A stretch of 64,000 nt of DNA from Adiantum capillus-veneris. Its lineage: Eukaryota > Streptophyta > Polypodiopsida > Polypodiales > Pteridaceae. Below the pieces are notes generated by a model, which was not told where the DNA came from, made no database searches, and saw nothing but the letters and a program-made list of their open reading frames with translations. Positions 1-10,958 of this stretch are shown here, one piece after another. Position 1 is the first letter of the stretch; every line of letters starts with the position of its first letter. Position numbers and translations under genes: made by a program. The stretch lies in NCBI GenBank assembly GCA_014529385.2, contig CM043971.1, positions 55,539,209 through 55,603,208 on the forward strand. Reading direction: 5' to 3'.

Positions 1-228
1 AGCATTTACACATTGCCTAAATCGGTGCATCCGTGTGCATGTGGCCAATGGACTAGGCAAGGCATAAAAGAGAAAAAAAATACTTGACACCACATTGGAG
101 TATAGGTGAGTAGATAAGTACTTAGAAACTAATGGTCACTAATCCAAACTACCTCAGCTCATGTGAGTAGCTGCATAGCTTAATGTCGAATGATCTCAAT
201 AGCAAATCCATTCAATGCAAGTATAGCT
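1..228. other. No recognisable feature
   Basis: AT-rich sequence without a credible reading frame and with no similarity I could see to other parts of the window. The gypsy-derived material begins at about 229. Confidence 0.5.
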
Positions 229-367
229 AATATCTAATATCTAGCTAACACAAATGATTTTCTCATATTAAACTGATCATTTAATGTGGGAGAATAAACG
301 GGAACAAGAGTTAGAATAGAGACATGTGCTTCTAGACCTATCTAAGCATGAAACCAAAATGAGAGAT
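229..367 (+). mobile_element. Ty3/gypsy LTR head fragment
   Basis: Matches the first 130-140 bp of the gypsy LTRs at 2023, 31198, 38449 and 45726, including the block reading roughly aaatgattttctcatatta and the following gtgcttctagacctatct. It lacks the rest of the LTR and runs directly into integrase-coding sequence at about 365, so it is a rearrangement breakpoint and not an LTR end. It resembles the old LTR at 2023 more than the young ones. Confidence 0.75.
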
Positions 368-430
368 GACCAATGATTTCTAGAAGGGCCTCTTTGAGAA
401 TCTAGGAATTAGATTTACTTTCTCTTTTGG
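364..430 (+). pseudogene. Ty3/gypsy integrase fragment (decayed)
   Basis: About 65 bp aligning with the integrase core of the full elements at 37205-37270, just before the segment that carries the catalytic Glu. An in-frame TAG at 381-383 replaces the Trp expected in the Asn-Phe-Trp-Lys context, the same stop as in the young copies at 37222 and 44499. The fragment is joined upstream to an LTR head and downstream to foreign sequence. Confidence 0.7.
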
Positions 431-837
431 CCTAGTAGGGGCCCCCAATCTCAGAAAAAAAAATCTTTCACAACATTTCAAATGCATAAGAGAAGGGTAA
501 GCATAGGAAACTAAAAGCCCCATGAAAATGAAAAGCCCATTCAAATGGAAAGTCATAAGACATTTCATCTCCATATAAAAGAAGCGGTAGAGTGCATTTC
601 TTCTCCATTACCTTTCTTGTAACATTTCATTCTCTTTAGAATTTCCTTGCACTATGTAGGTAGAGTTTCCTTGCTGTATGCACGGTCGGTGAAATCATAT
701 CGATAGGACTCCGCTATGTATTCCCAACATTTTTAGGTAGGATTACACTAAAGATAGGTTTTATTGAAATTTTTGAAATCTTTGAGTTTCCAATCTTTTA
801 ACTTTTCTTGAATTAGGAATACTTTTTAATTTGATAT
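431..837. other. Insertion of about 400 bp within gypsy integrase
   Basis: The gypsy integrase reading breaks off near 430 and resumes near 838, so this block was inserted or left by a rearrangement. It contains a TATAAAAG motif near 576 and T-rich sequence after it. I could not define TG...CA ends or a clean target duplication: the flanks share only a tata/tca-like pentamer with mismatches. It could be an old solo LTR or a short non-autonomous element. Confidence 0.4.
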
Positions 838-1659
838 CATCCACAAACGGATGACCTAAGTGAAATAACTAATCTAATGATTCTTGAATCTACTAAAAGC
901 CTATGTCATGGAAGTAGATCAAAGTTCTCCATGAGAGAAGTACCTACCTCTTATAGAGTATGCGTACAATGACATTGTACATAATTCTATGGGAAAAGCA
1001 CCTTTCAAGGTTAAAGAGGGAAGATCCAGAAGTCCCTTACTACTTAAAGTACATGGGAAGATCTTCAATGCTGATGAATATAGCCGAGACTCACAAGAAT
1101 CTTTTCCAAAGATTAAAGAGGTTATATCCATCCCACAACAAAGGAAAAAGGGTTGCTGCTAATTAGCACAGAAGAGCCTTAGCCTTTAAGGAAAATGATT
1201 GGGTCTTGCTAAAGTTTCTTAAGGCTCATCTAAGGCATACTACGGGCAAGAATCCTACGGGCCACCAAGAGTATTATGGTAAACTAGTAAAAAGATACTA
1301 TGGTCCTTTTTAAATTCTTAAGCCAATCAATGGGATGGCTTATCAATTAAAGTTTCCCAACCATTGGCTCATGCACAATGTTTTCCATGAGAGCCTATGT
1401 AAGCCTTACAAAGGAGTGCCACCAAAAGAAGCAATAGTTGCAGACCCTCCAAAAATCAAAGATTAAGAAGAAGTACTTCAATCTGAGTCCATCCTATGAC
1501 ATGAAGACAAGGTATTAAGAAACGATAAGAATATCTGATGATATCTTATTAGGTTTAAGGTTTAAGGATTATCCTTTTAAAGATGCTAGTGGGATGCAAG
1601 GAACCTAGCTTAAGGATATTATGAACCTTGTCAATGCTTACAATGATACACTAGAGTAA
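838..1659 (+). pseudogene. Ty3/gypsy integrase C-terminus and chromodomain, decayed
   Basis: Parallels 37272-38088 of the young gypsy elements throughout: the Pro-Gln-Thr-Asp-Gly region, the tyrosine-rich integrase segment, the SH3-like His-Asn-x-Phe-His-Val region and the C-terminal chromodomain, ending at the equivalent TAA at 1657-1659. Many substitutions and indels break the frame. It belongs to the same family but is much older than the array at 31198-48050. Confidence 0.8.
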
Positions 1660-2022
1660 GCAAATGAAAATGCATTTTAAATGAACAATGTTTTTGTCTT
1701 ATAAGACTCGTTCTCTTTCTTTTATTGTGCATAAAATTCAAGAAGTATGCATGCTTAGGATCATGTTTGTGGTGATGACGTCTCCCAAACACCAAGTAGA
1801 ACTTGTCACTCTACTTTGGAAGTATGATATGGACTAAAGAGCAGACATGCTTGCGAAAACTAAGTCTCCCGAGCACCAAATGGATTAGTCATCCATTCTG
1901 GAATGATGTTGTAGTGTAAAAAGGGATCCTCTACCTGCTAAGAAACATGGATTAATGACTAGGCTTTATCTTCTCCACCTCAAAGTCGAGGACGACTATG
2001 ATTTCAAGAGAGAGAGAGATAA
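1660..2022 (+). other. Gypsy 3' non-coding region with polypurine tract
   Basis: Homologous to 38089-38448 of the young elements. It ends in a purine-rich run (agagagagagat, about 2009-2020) immediately before the LTR, the expected polypurine tract for plus-strand priming. No coding content. Confidence 0.65.
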
Positions 2023-3856
2023 TGCCATAAAATCTAATATCTAGCTAACCCAAATGATTTTCTCATATTAAACTGATCATTTAATGTGGAAGAATAAATG
2101 GGAACAATAGCTAGAATAGAGACATGTGCTTCTAGACCTATCTCAGCAGGGGACCAAAAGGAGAGATGGTTGCATCTCAATAGGGGTCCAAAAGGAGATT
2201 GTTTACCAAAGAGCAATGTGTAATAAGTGCTTTTAAACTTATCTCAGTAGAGGACCAAGAGGAGAGATGGTTACATCTCAATAGGGGTCCAAAATAAGAT
2301 CGTCTACCAAAGAGCAATGTGTAATAAGTGCTTCTAGACTTATCTTGGTAGGGGACTAAGAGGTAAGATGGTTACATCTCAATAGGGGTCCAAAAGGAGA
2401 TAGTCTATCAAAGAGAAACATGCATCTAATGGAGCTTAAAAGACCTTAGGGTTAGCTTCATTAAACACCTCCAAAGGTTAGTGTTGAAAGTCCTTAGACC
2501 TAGGACCTTAGGCAAGCTAGGACTAAGTTTGAGGTGGGAACCTGACCCAAGATTCAGGTGCTTGTCGTGCTTGTTGACTAAGGTGCTTGAGGTGCTTGTC
2601 ATGCTTGATGAGTAAGGTGCTTGAGGTGCTTGTCATGCTTGCTGACTAAGATGCTTGAGGTGCTTCTCGTGCTTGCTAACTCAGGTGCTTGATGTGCTTG
2701 TCATGCTTGATGAGTAAGGTGCTAAGCTTCCCATGCATGGGGGGTAAGGTGATTGAGTCAAAAAGAGACCCTACAAAGGAGGGGAAAAGACCCAAAGTTA
2801 GGGGAATTTTTGCCTTAACCTCGCACTCACCCAAAGGGCACCCCCTTTCTCAAGGGTCACATGGATACATGTCATGCTCTCCCTATGCTTAGCCACATGG
2901 TGTGCTTGAATCCTATTGGTTGGGCTAAAGAGGGGTCCAATGAGCTTCTAGTTCAATTTAACAAATATCTAGATATTTTCAAGATCTCTCTCTCAAAGGG
3001 GTAAGGAGGACACTTGTCCAAAGACTACTTATGTTGCTTGAAATTCATTGTACATGTGATTGGCTAGGCTTAGAGGGATCCAATGAGCTTCAAGCTTGAG
3101 CTACAAGGAGGGGTCGACCAAGGCAAGCAAGGGGTGTGCTTGGGGGTATACACCCTCTCACACACTCATTTTTCACACATTCTCACTTGGTGAAAGTGCA
3201 AGAACTCCATCTCCTTCACCAAGCTTGTTGAGAAGTTGAGAGCCTACACCAACACTCTTGGCTATGGAATGCAAATTCAACCAAGAGCTATGCTTCAATG
3301 CTTAAGCTTCCCATCTTCTCCATCATCATTACTATGTTATTATGTATGCTAGCAAGAAGAGTGATGATAAGTGAGGAATTATTTCTTTTTCCTATGAATG
3401 TTTCTTCTTCCTCTTTTCTAGCCTCATTCCCCGCTAGCTCTCTCCACCTTTGAAGGTGTTTGAGGCCTTGGGACTGAGGCCGGGGATGGTAAATGTGTTT
3501 ACAAAGTTTATGTTATGCTCGTGATGCAGGAAGCTTTCCATCTTCATAGCATCACCAAGGTCACAAGGAACACAAAGATTGTATTATACCAAGTCTCTCT
3601 TAATGGGAGAATCTATAATACAAAAGCCTATTGGACCGGCTCCACATAAATCTGGTCCTCAAATATTGTCAAGTTCTCTAAACTCTCTCTCTCTCTTGCA
3701 GAAGTATTGTTCATGCCAAGTTAATTAAGTATAATGGTTATGTTGCTGCCACTAATTAAGTTCACCCTCTATGTTCTCAAAGTAGTCTCACAAAAATGCA
3801 CTCTTTAATTCTCCTAAGTCCGCTATTCTCAAAGTTCATGGGCCATTTCCATTACA
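2023..3856 (+). mobile_element. Degenerate Ty3/gypsy LTR (1.83 kb)
   Basis: Starts TGCCATAAAATC (young copies TGTCATAAAATC) and ends CCATTACA, with homology along the whole length to the 1.6-kb LTRs of the array. It is longer because of local expansions: a 101-bp tandem repeat near the start (2126-2420) and a run of gcttg/gtgcttgaggtgc repeats (about 2545-2720). The bases after 3856 no longer match a clean tRNA primer-binding site, so the downstream internal region is lost or this is the 3' LTR of the remnant at 838-2022. Confidence 0.8.
2126..2420 (+). repeat. 101-bp tandem repeat, three units, inside gypsy LTR
   Basis: Units begin at 2126, 2227 and 2328, each starting with gtgctt followed by a (c/t)ttatct and an ataggggtcc block. 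The third is partial. The young LTRs have a single equivalent segment, so this is a local expansion in the old LTR. Confidence 0.8.
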
Positions 3857-4756
3857 CTAGGATGCTGCATTATATATGGCATTTGGGCCTATAGACAAAG
3901 AGGATTGAGTCATCAAAGAAAATGCAAATGCTGTTGTTAGATGTATATTATTAGAATGCACCATCTGATTGGTTCTTTATGAATACTTTGTTTTGTGAAA
4001 TATATAAGAAACTAGAGTGAGAGAGGACTTACCTGTTTGGTTCTCTAGTCTTGATGGTATGCAGACACTAAGCCAAAATACAGGTGGGTAGGCCACATTG
4101 TGCTCTACATAGCCATTTGTGAATCATAAATCCTAAACAATCTATAAAAAATGAAGTCCAACAACAAATTCATCTGGTTAATTTCATTTGAGATAGTCAC
4201 TTGGATTATCTTTAAAAAATTTGTAGACTAAACAAAACTTGAACTATTAATCGCATGTCCTAATAAAAAAGCATTAACCAAATTCATATATAATGCTAAC
4301 AAGATTATAAATTGAGAGGAGGATTTGGGAATGTCATGTTGCATACTTTTTGGAAAAGAATTGTAAAAGTCATGCCATAATAAATCACATTACAATAACG
4401 GCTGCAAAGGAATACAATTGTTTGATACAGTTCAGTATTGTGCTATGTTGTTGAGGCCAATCCTCAGGATGTTTATCCATGGTCACAAAAAGATGAGGGC
4501 TTTCACAACCATGTGACTGCTTTTCATTTGTAAAAGACCTCTTGCACCATGATACCTTGATAATTTAGACATATATAGGACTGTTGGTACCAAGGGTATC
4601 CTTGTGCATCATACATGTGTGCCTAGATCTTCATCGGTGCCTCTTGTGCGATTTCTATAGTCGTGGCAAAGAATAACAAAAATACATATGATGAAGTACT
4701 CAAGAGACTTGATGCCATTCTCTTTGAAGTGTTCTACAAACAATCACTTTTTGTGT
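3857..4756. other. No recognisable feature
   Basis: AT-rich intergenic sequence without a supported gene. It lies between the old gypsy LTR and the first TG-anchored module. Confidence 0.45.
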
Positions 4757-6222
4757 TGTGTGTGTGTGTATGTGTTTTGCAATATTAAATTAAATACATA
4801 TACACAGAAGAACATGATGTTCAAAAGAGGACTAACTTTAGATGACTAGGTAAGGATTTGTTCAGAAATGACTCTATCTTTGATTCCATAATGTACAACA
4901 TAATAAGAATGAGGTATCATTCTAATGATTTTATACAAAAGTAATAGAATTGTTGAGGTCATCTCGGTTGAGTCATCAAGGGTCTTTAGAGTCAGACTAT
5001 AGCACGTTAAACGTTTTTAAGTTAAAATAGAATTCTCACCTACATCCATATAGTCAAGACAAAAAATTTGTTAGACTTGCCTATGTATGGCAGGCTTCAA
5101 AGAACCTATCAGTTTGTTATCCATGGCCAAGTTGAAAATTATTAAACTATTGTCCTAAATAGTACTTAAAAGTGTAAAAGTATAAGCAAAACTTAAGTAT
5201 TTCCACTTCTTTCCAAAATGGAGTGTCCAAGCAGAAACTTACAAACTCTAAGTAGTTCACACATGCTTTGAAATTATTCCTTTATAGTACTTTATTTAGA
5301 AAAATCCCAGATAATTTCCAAGTTTTTTGAGTTAAAGTATCCCTATCAAGACCGCAATCTCATAGTAGCACCCATATGATCAAAATTTTTAAAGTAACCA
5401 TCTATTGTATCAAAGAGTTCCAACCTATTGAACCATCCCTAAGTTAAACCAAAACCTGTAAGTACAACTTCAAAGTGATTAGAGAAGCTTTATATTGTAG
5501 TGATAAGTCAAGCCCTTTAAATAGTAGAACCAAAACCTACTCTATAAGGGATAGTATTCCAAAGTCAGTAACTAGCAGTATTAAAACCTAGTAGTAAGAA
5601 GTAGAGACTAAAACAAATCAAGGTCATCTAATGCAAATCCAGCAAGCTCGGTTGTCAAGAACCATTAAAAAACCATATTTCAACAAAGCCATAATGGAAT
5701 TCCTCCAAGGCTCATCATGCTTGATCAAAATTGTCATGCCAAAAGATGATTGCAAGATAGGAAAAAAAAGAGGGAAAACATTATACTGTGTGTGAAGATC
5801 CAGCATCACCTTGAGTCAGCAACCTTATACATGAAGCTAAAAAACTACCATTGAAAATTCAACTAAACAAGGGAATATTTTGTATCCAGCTAGAGTAAGC
5901 ATCTATAAAGGATTTCCCTTAGAATCCAAGTAAGAGTTGAAGCATCAACCATAGATAAAGCTGGCCCCTTTCTGGTGAGCTATTCCGCTTAGACAAGCCA
6001 AGTGAACGGGAAAGGAAGAAACAGATTTTGCCTAGGATAGTAGTCCATAGAGAAGAACATCACTTTAACCTTATCCAATAGGTAACGAAGCCAACAGGCC
6101 TATAGTGATTTATGAAGCAAGCTTGGGTAACTCTATGATGAAAGAAAGCATGTCGTGATCTATGAAGTAAATTAGAAAAAAAATAAAGGCTTTTATAACC
6201 AGATGTCCCAACTAATCAAAGC
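4757..6222 (-). repeat. TG-anchored non-coding module, family C (copy C0)
   Basis: Begins on the plus strand with a short (TG)n at 4757-4769 and continues with sequence shared with 17081-19960 and 50820-52926. Shared points include a ggatg(c/t)aggtgag block on the minus strand about 270 bp from the TG tract (here near 5030-5045) and a small inverted repeat at 4810-4822. The part from 5473 to 6222 is closely similar to 29111-29832. No coding potential was found on either strand. I treat the minus strand as sense because every copy then ends in (AC)n, as the PLEs do. Confidence 0.6.
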
Positions 6223-6837
6223 ACAATTGAAAATAGCTACATTATTCTAGGCACAATCTAGAAATCCCAAAAAAACCAAAGTTAAATCAATGAAGTGAAC
6301 CATTCTGATCAGTTATGTGCTAAGAAAAACTCAAATTTCTCCAATCTGACCAACACCCAAAAGGGTCAAAAAACCAAAATCTCAAGTCAAGGCCTCTATC
6401 AGTAGAAACTACCAACTAAAAAAATTGAAGTAAAGATCCAATCATAGTGAGCCCAAAGCATATCTTGAAGACCACTTTCAAGAGTCAAACATAGAGTGAG
6501 TAATGACTCTTACTACAAGAGCCAGCTCTCCAATGGGTATTGTGTGTCAGTAATAGAGAAGTTCCCCTTAATTTTCAGTAACAACAACACCCCTGGTACT
6601 GCAACAGTTATGAATGCCGACAATAATCAATGTCAGTATAGAAAAACCCCATTCAACATGCAGTCCAACATCCAAAAGTCTTCTAGGGAAGAACCAAGCT
6701 ATTCATTCAAATCATTCAAACCAGCCAATCGAAGTACCCACCCAATCATATACCCTAAGCCAAAAATTTTCCAAAAGCATCAGTTAATAGTCAAAAAATG
6801 ATGCACATGCTTAGTCTTAAAGCAACTAGGAAATAAC
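6223..6837. other. No recognisable feature
   Basis: AT-rich sequence between module C0 and the left LTR of Copia-1. The 101-codon open frame at 6496-6801 has no recognisable domain and is probably fortuitous. It may be a diverged continuation of module C. Confidence 0.4.
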
Positions 6838-7064
6838 TGTTGGAATTAGGGTTGCAGAGAAACACACACATCTTGGAGAAGACGAAGGAAGCTCAAGGCA
6901 CACAATAGAGAGTGTGTTACTTAGTGTGCAATGGAAAGATAGATAGCCCTAGAGTGATGGTCGTATATACAATGCACGGGGGAAAAAACCTCCTAAAGAG
7001 GGAAAAAATGCCCCGGCGGTCCTAGTGTGTTCACACACATCACTACCACATGTATATGGTAACA
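6838..7064 (-). repeat. Copia-1 3' LTR
   Basis: Bounded by TGTTGGAATTAGG and GGTAACA in plus-strand reading, 227 bp, matching 12469-12695. On the minus strand the adjacent purine-rich stretch (about 7065-7077, agggggga) is the polypurine tract. Confidence 0.9.
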
Positions 7065-7139
7065 AATCCCCCCTGGAGTGATGCGGTGAACGAGAGCTGG
7101 CACATGAGTAAAGGGAAGTGCCATGCCCTGAGGACATGA

Positions 7140-9375
7140 TCAGTCCACAAAGGGGAGTAAGCCCAAATCTTTGTGGAAAGCTTCAAGCTTCTCACGAGAC
7201 AATGCCTTTGTGAAAAGATCTGCAAGGTTGTCCTGTGTTGGCACATAAGCCAAGCTGATCTCTCCTGCTGAGAGCCTCTCCGTGACATAGTGGTAATGCA
7301 CCTCAATGTGCTTTGTGCGAGCGTGAAAAACTGGGTTCCTCGCAACTGCTAATGCGCTCTGACTGTCAGTGTAGATAGTGTTGGCAGTGTCCTGTCCAAC
7401 ACCCAAATCAGCCATAAGGCGTCTGAGCCATACACACTCAACCGTAGCTGTGAAGACTACCCTATACTCAGCCTCACAACTCAAAGTGGCCACATTAGGT
7501 TGCTTCTTGCTCAACCATGATATACATGAACTGCCAAGCATGAAACAAAAACCACTTGTGGACACTCGCGTGTCAAAACAACCAGCCCAGTCTGAGTCCG
7601 AAAAAGCATGTAAGTCTGGTGGCAATGATCCCCCCTTGGGATAAAACAAAGCCAAGATGTAAAGTGCCACTAAGGTAGCGGAAAATCCTCTTGACAGCCT
7701 GACAATGCTTAGACCCTGGACTATGCATAAATCTACTGACTTGTGAGACTGCAAACTGAATATCCGGTCTCGTGTTGCATACATAAATGAGGTAGCCAAC
7801 AACAGTTTGGTAAAGATTGACATCAACAGAATTGCCAGCATCATGTAGACTCAACTTCAAAACTGTTTCCATGGGAGTGGCAATAGGTTTGCAATCCTCA
7901 AGTCCAAACTTACATAGCAATGTCTCTATGTAACTTTTCTGACACAAGGCAATACCACCATCACACTGCTGATACTGTATACCCAAGTAATGATGCAACA
8001 GCCCCAAATCTTTCATCTTGAAAGTAGCATTCAAATCAGCCTTAAATTCAGCAATATGTCTCTCATTTGGTCCAATGATCAACAAGTCATCAACATAAAG
8101 AACCACCATGAGAAGTACATCACCCTCACGCTTTACATACAATGTGCTTTCTGTTGGACTGTTACGAAAGCCTTGTTTGACCAAATGAGTGTCAGTTTTC
8201 TCATACCAAGCACAAGGAGATTGCTTCAACCCATACAAAGCCTTGTTACATTTGCGCACTTTGTCCTCTTGTCCTTTTATGACAAAACCACGAGGCTGCG
8301 TTACATAAACTTCCTCAAATATGTCACCATTCAAGAAAGCAGTAACAATGTCAGATTGATGTACATCCCAACCAAAATGAGCTGCCAATGAACATAGAAA
8401 ACGTACATTAGTCATACGACAAGTGGGAGCAAAAGTCTCTTCATAATCTATGCCTTTTTGCTGTGCATAACCTTTTGCAACAAGTTGAGCCTTATGGCGA
8501 TTGATCTCACCATCCGGCTTGCGTTTCAACTTGTAAACCCACTTCGTACCAATGGCCTTTTTGCCAGGAGGCAAATCACATAAAGTCCATGTGTCATTTT
8601 CTATAAGTGCATCATATTCTGATTGCATGGCAGCCATCCAATTTTCTGAATTCTGTGCTTCATCAAAAGACAGAGGCTCCTCAACATCATGTAAGCTAGA
8701 CACAGCCAAAGCATAACAATCCGATGAATAAGATGCATGGCGAGAGCCTGAACGAGTATGACTAGACAAAGGTGCATCCAATTTACTATCACGCAAAGTG
8801 TGCACCAGCCATTTTGGCATACCTCTAGCCTGCTCATTTTCAGCCCTTTCCTCATCAAGTACATCATGTACATTTGCATTAGTAATAGGCTGATCTAAAA
8901 CATTTTCAGAAACCCCCATAGGCTGTACATTTGCCTCATTGGAACTTACATTCGTATTTCCACCACTGAAAAGAGGGAACAAAGCGTCATAAATGTCCTG
9001 TGAGCTTACATTACTGTCTCTAGCACATGACAGCAAGGGCTGAACAGAATCTTCCACAAACACTACATCCTGAGAAACCAGAATACGTTTTGTTTGCGGA
9101 TGATACAACCTGTAACCTTTGCTTTTAACACTATAACCAACAAAAATACATTTGACAGCCTTATCATCCAATTTTCTGCGCTGCACTTGTGTCACAAAAG
9201 CATATGCCAAACAGCCAAAAACACGCATGTGCTTAATAGAAGGCTTTCTATCATGCCATGCTTCATATGGAGTAATAGACTGCAAAGCTTTCGTAGGACA
9301 CCTGTTAAGTACATAAGTGGCACACATGATGGCCTCAAGCCAAAAAGAATGCGGCAAAGCTTGACTTTTGACCAT
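7140..9375 (-). pseudogene. Copia-1 pol: integrase C-end, reverse transcriptase, RNase H
   Basis: Minus-strand copia pol encoding the enzymes that copy element RNA into DNA. The first open part (9375 down to about 7640) holds the end of integrase, the acidic linker, then the RT with Lys-Trp-Val-Tyr-Lys, the Ala-Phe-Leu-Asn-Gly motif, the Leu-Lys-Gln-Ser-Pro block and the catalytic Tyr-Val-Asp-Asp near residue 425. A frameshift near 7640 moves the RNase H domain to another frame (about 7650 to 7140). There it shows Asp-Ser-Asp-Trp-Ala, Glu-Ala-Glu-Tyr, the Thr-Asp-Ser-Gln-Ser-Ala block and the usual Ala-Asp-Leu-Phe-Thr-Lys-Ala end. The N-terminus is damaged by a deletion near 9375, so no functional polyprotein can be made. 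Confidence 0.92.
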
Positions 9376-10245
9376 ACATCATACCTGTTTTTCCTCTCAG
9401 CAACACCATTTTGTTGAGGTGTATAAGGCACTGTACATTGGTGTTTTATCCCACGACTAGCCAAAAATGCATTAAATTCATGAGACATATACTCCCCCCC
9501 TCGATCGGAACGGAGGGTGCCCATAGTACATTTCGAGACATTTTCATCCATAGCCAAATTTTTTTTGAAGCACATAAAAACTTCGGACTTCGCTTTAAGC
9601 GGAAATACCCATGCATGCCTGGAGTAATCATCAATGAAAGTCACGAAGTACAGGTAATTGCCCAAGGACGGAGTTTGCATGGGCCCACAAACATCACTAT
9701 GCACAAGCTGCAACCTGCATGTGGCCCGAACTGAACCATCCTTTGGAAATTTAGAACGCTGCATCTTACCCAAAATACAGCCTTCACAAACACGTTTGAC
9801 AAGTGCTTCAAGAGGCGGCAAAGAAGCAACCATATCAGATTTCTGCAAACGCAGCAAACTGGAAAAATTCAGATGACCAAAACGTGCATGCTAAAGTTTT
9901 GCATCTGAAATAGCCCTTGAATCTGCAACAGCATTTGCAAAATTTTGTCCACACTTGTCATACAAAGTGAGCTTATACAGCCCACAGCACAAAAGGCCAG
10001 ATGCAACAATTTCATCACCAAAATTGAGATCATGAACTGTACATCTATCATCCACAAATTTGACTACAAGTCCAAGTCTAGCAAGTGCGGATGCAGACAA
10101 GAGATTCTTCTTGATCCCAGGTACATAAAGTGCATGAACAAGTGTGAAGGAACTGCCATTAGCAGTAGTGAGCACAATCTTTCCAACTCCCTGAACTGGA
10201 TAAGAGGCATTGTTGGCACAAGTGACTGAATTCCCATGAGGGACA
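9376..10245 (-). pseudogene. Copia-1 integrase, zinc-binding and catalytic core
   Basis: Continues the protease-integrase part after the solo LTR. Readable blocks are the linker after protease, then His-x3-His (HARFGHLN) and Cys-x2-Cys (CEGC) of the HHCC zinc domain. The catalytic core follows with Val-His-Ser-Asp, Arg-Ser-Asp-Arg-Gly-Gly-Glu-Tyr and the Asn-Gly-Val-Ala-Glu block carrying the DDE triad. An in-frame TAA stands between the linker and the HHCC domain at about 9893. Near 9375 the sequence jumps from the Glu-containing motif to a later integrase block in another frame, showing a small deletion. Confidence 0.9.
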
Positions 10246-10958
10246 TGTTAGGAAATAAGACGTAGCTAAATAGATAATTGAGTAGATTACTTAATGGAGA
10301 GAGACAGATTTATATACACGAGATTATAGAGTAGAGAGAGAGAGAGAGAGAGTACACACGATATACGTGGTTCCCCCAATGTGGGCTACGTCCACGGGAA
10401 AGCAGCCACTCAATGGCTTTAGTACTTCAAAACAAGAAGTAGTTTACAAAGGGATTATACCCTTAATGGAGCTCCCGCCTTGCTTCACTCTCACCACCTC
10501 ACACTCACCTTGTTGCATCGACTTCACACTATGAAATGTGTGTAGAAATGGCCTCCTTTTATAGGCCAAAAGGGCTGCCCTCTCTTATGAGAGACAGCCA
10601 TGTGTAGCCGCCCTTGTGCGAATAAGTTCAAATCGAACCCTCCAATCCGCCCGTGTGTGGCCGCCCTTGAGAAGACAAGTCCGCTTTTGAATTCGGCCAC
10701 CGGCCACCGGCCATTGACTTCCGACCACCGGCCATCGGCCACCGGCCAACCGACCGGTTGTTTTCCGACCACTTTCCAGCCGCCGTCCCGCCATAATATT
10801 CCGGCGAATCTTGTCCCTGATTCTTGTCCGTGAAAAATTTGGTTTCCGGTGAGCGATTTTCCTTCACGCACGATGGCTTCTCCTCATAATGGGGGCCTTA
10901 CAAATGTGCGCTTTTACCACAGAAAATTACAAGGGTAAATCAGGCTCCATACTTAACA
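10246..10958 (-). mobile_element. Solo LTR of Copia-2 family inserted in Copia-1
   Basis: A 713-bp block bounded by TGTTA...TAACA (read on either strand) and flanked on both sides by the perfect 5-bp target duplication ggaca (10241-10245 and 10959-10963). On the minus strand its first 560 bp match the Copia-2 LTR starting at 59129, including the CCGGCCACC-rich region, a TATAAAAGG promoter motif and the proximal leader sequence. Its last 150 bp differ and carry an (AG)n tract at 10333-10352. It splits Copia-1 just after the protease active site. There is no internal region, so it arose by LTR-LTR recombination. Confidence 0.93.

Noticed and set aside
960-1166. Short plus-strand frame in the old gypsy remnant as an independent gene
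   Set aside because: It is the decayed integrase C-terminal region in one of its frames.
2689-2892. Tandem gcttg-type repeats in gypsy LTRs as a possible CRISPR-like array
   Set aside because: Repeats are short, irregular and without unique spacers; they are local slippage products inside LTRs of a plant element.
10524-10871. 115-aa frame rich in Gly, Trp and Arg (also 59216-59581)
   Set aside because: It is within the Copia-2-family LTR. The frame comes from CCGGCCACC-type GC-rich repeats and is broken by indels between the two LTR copies.
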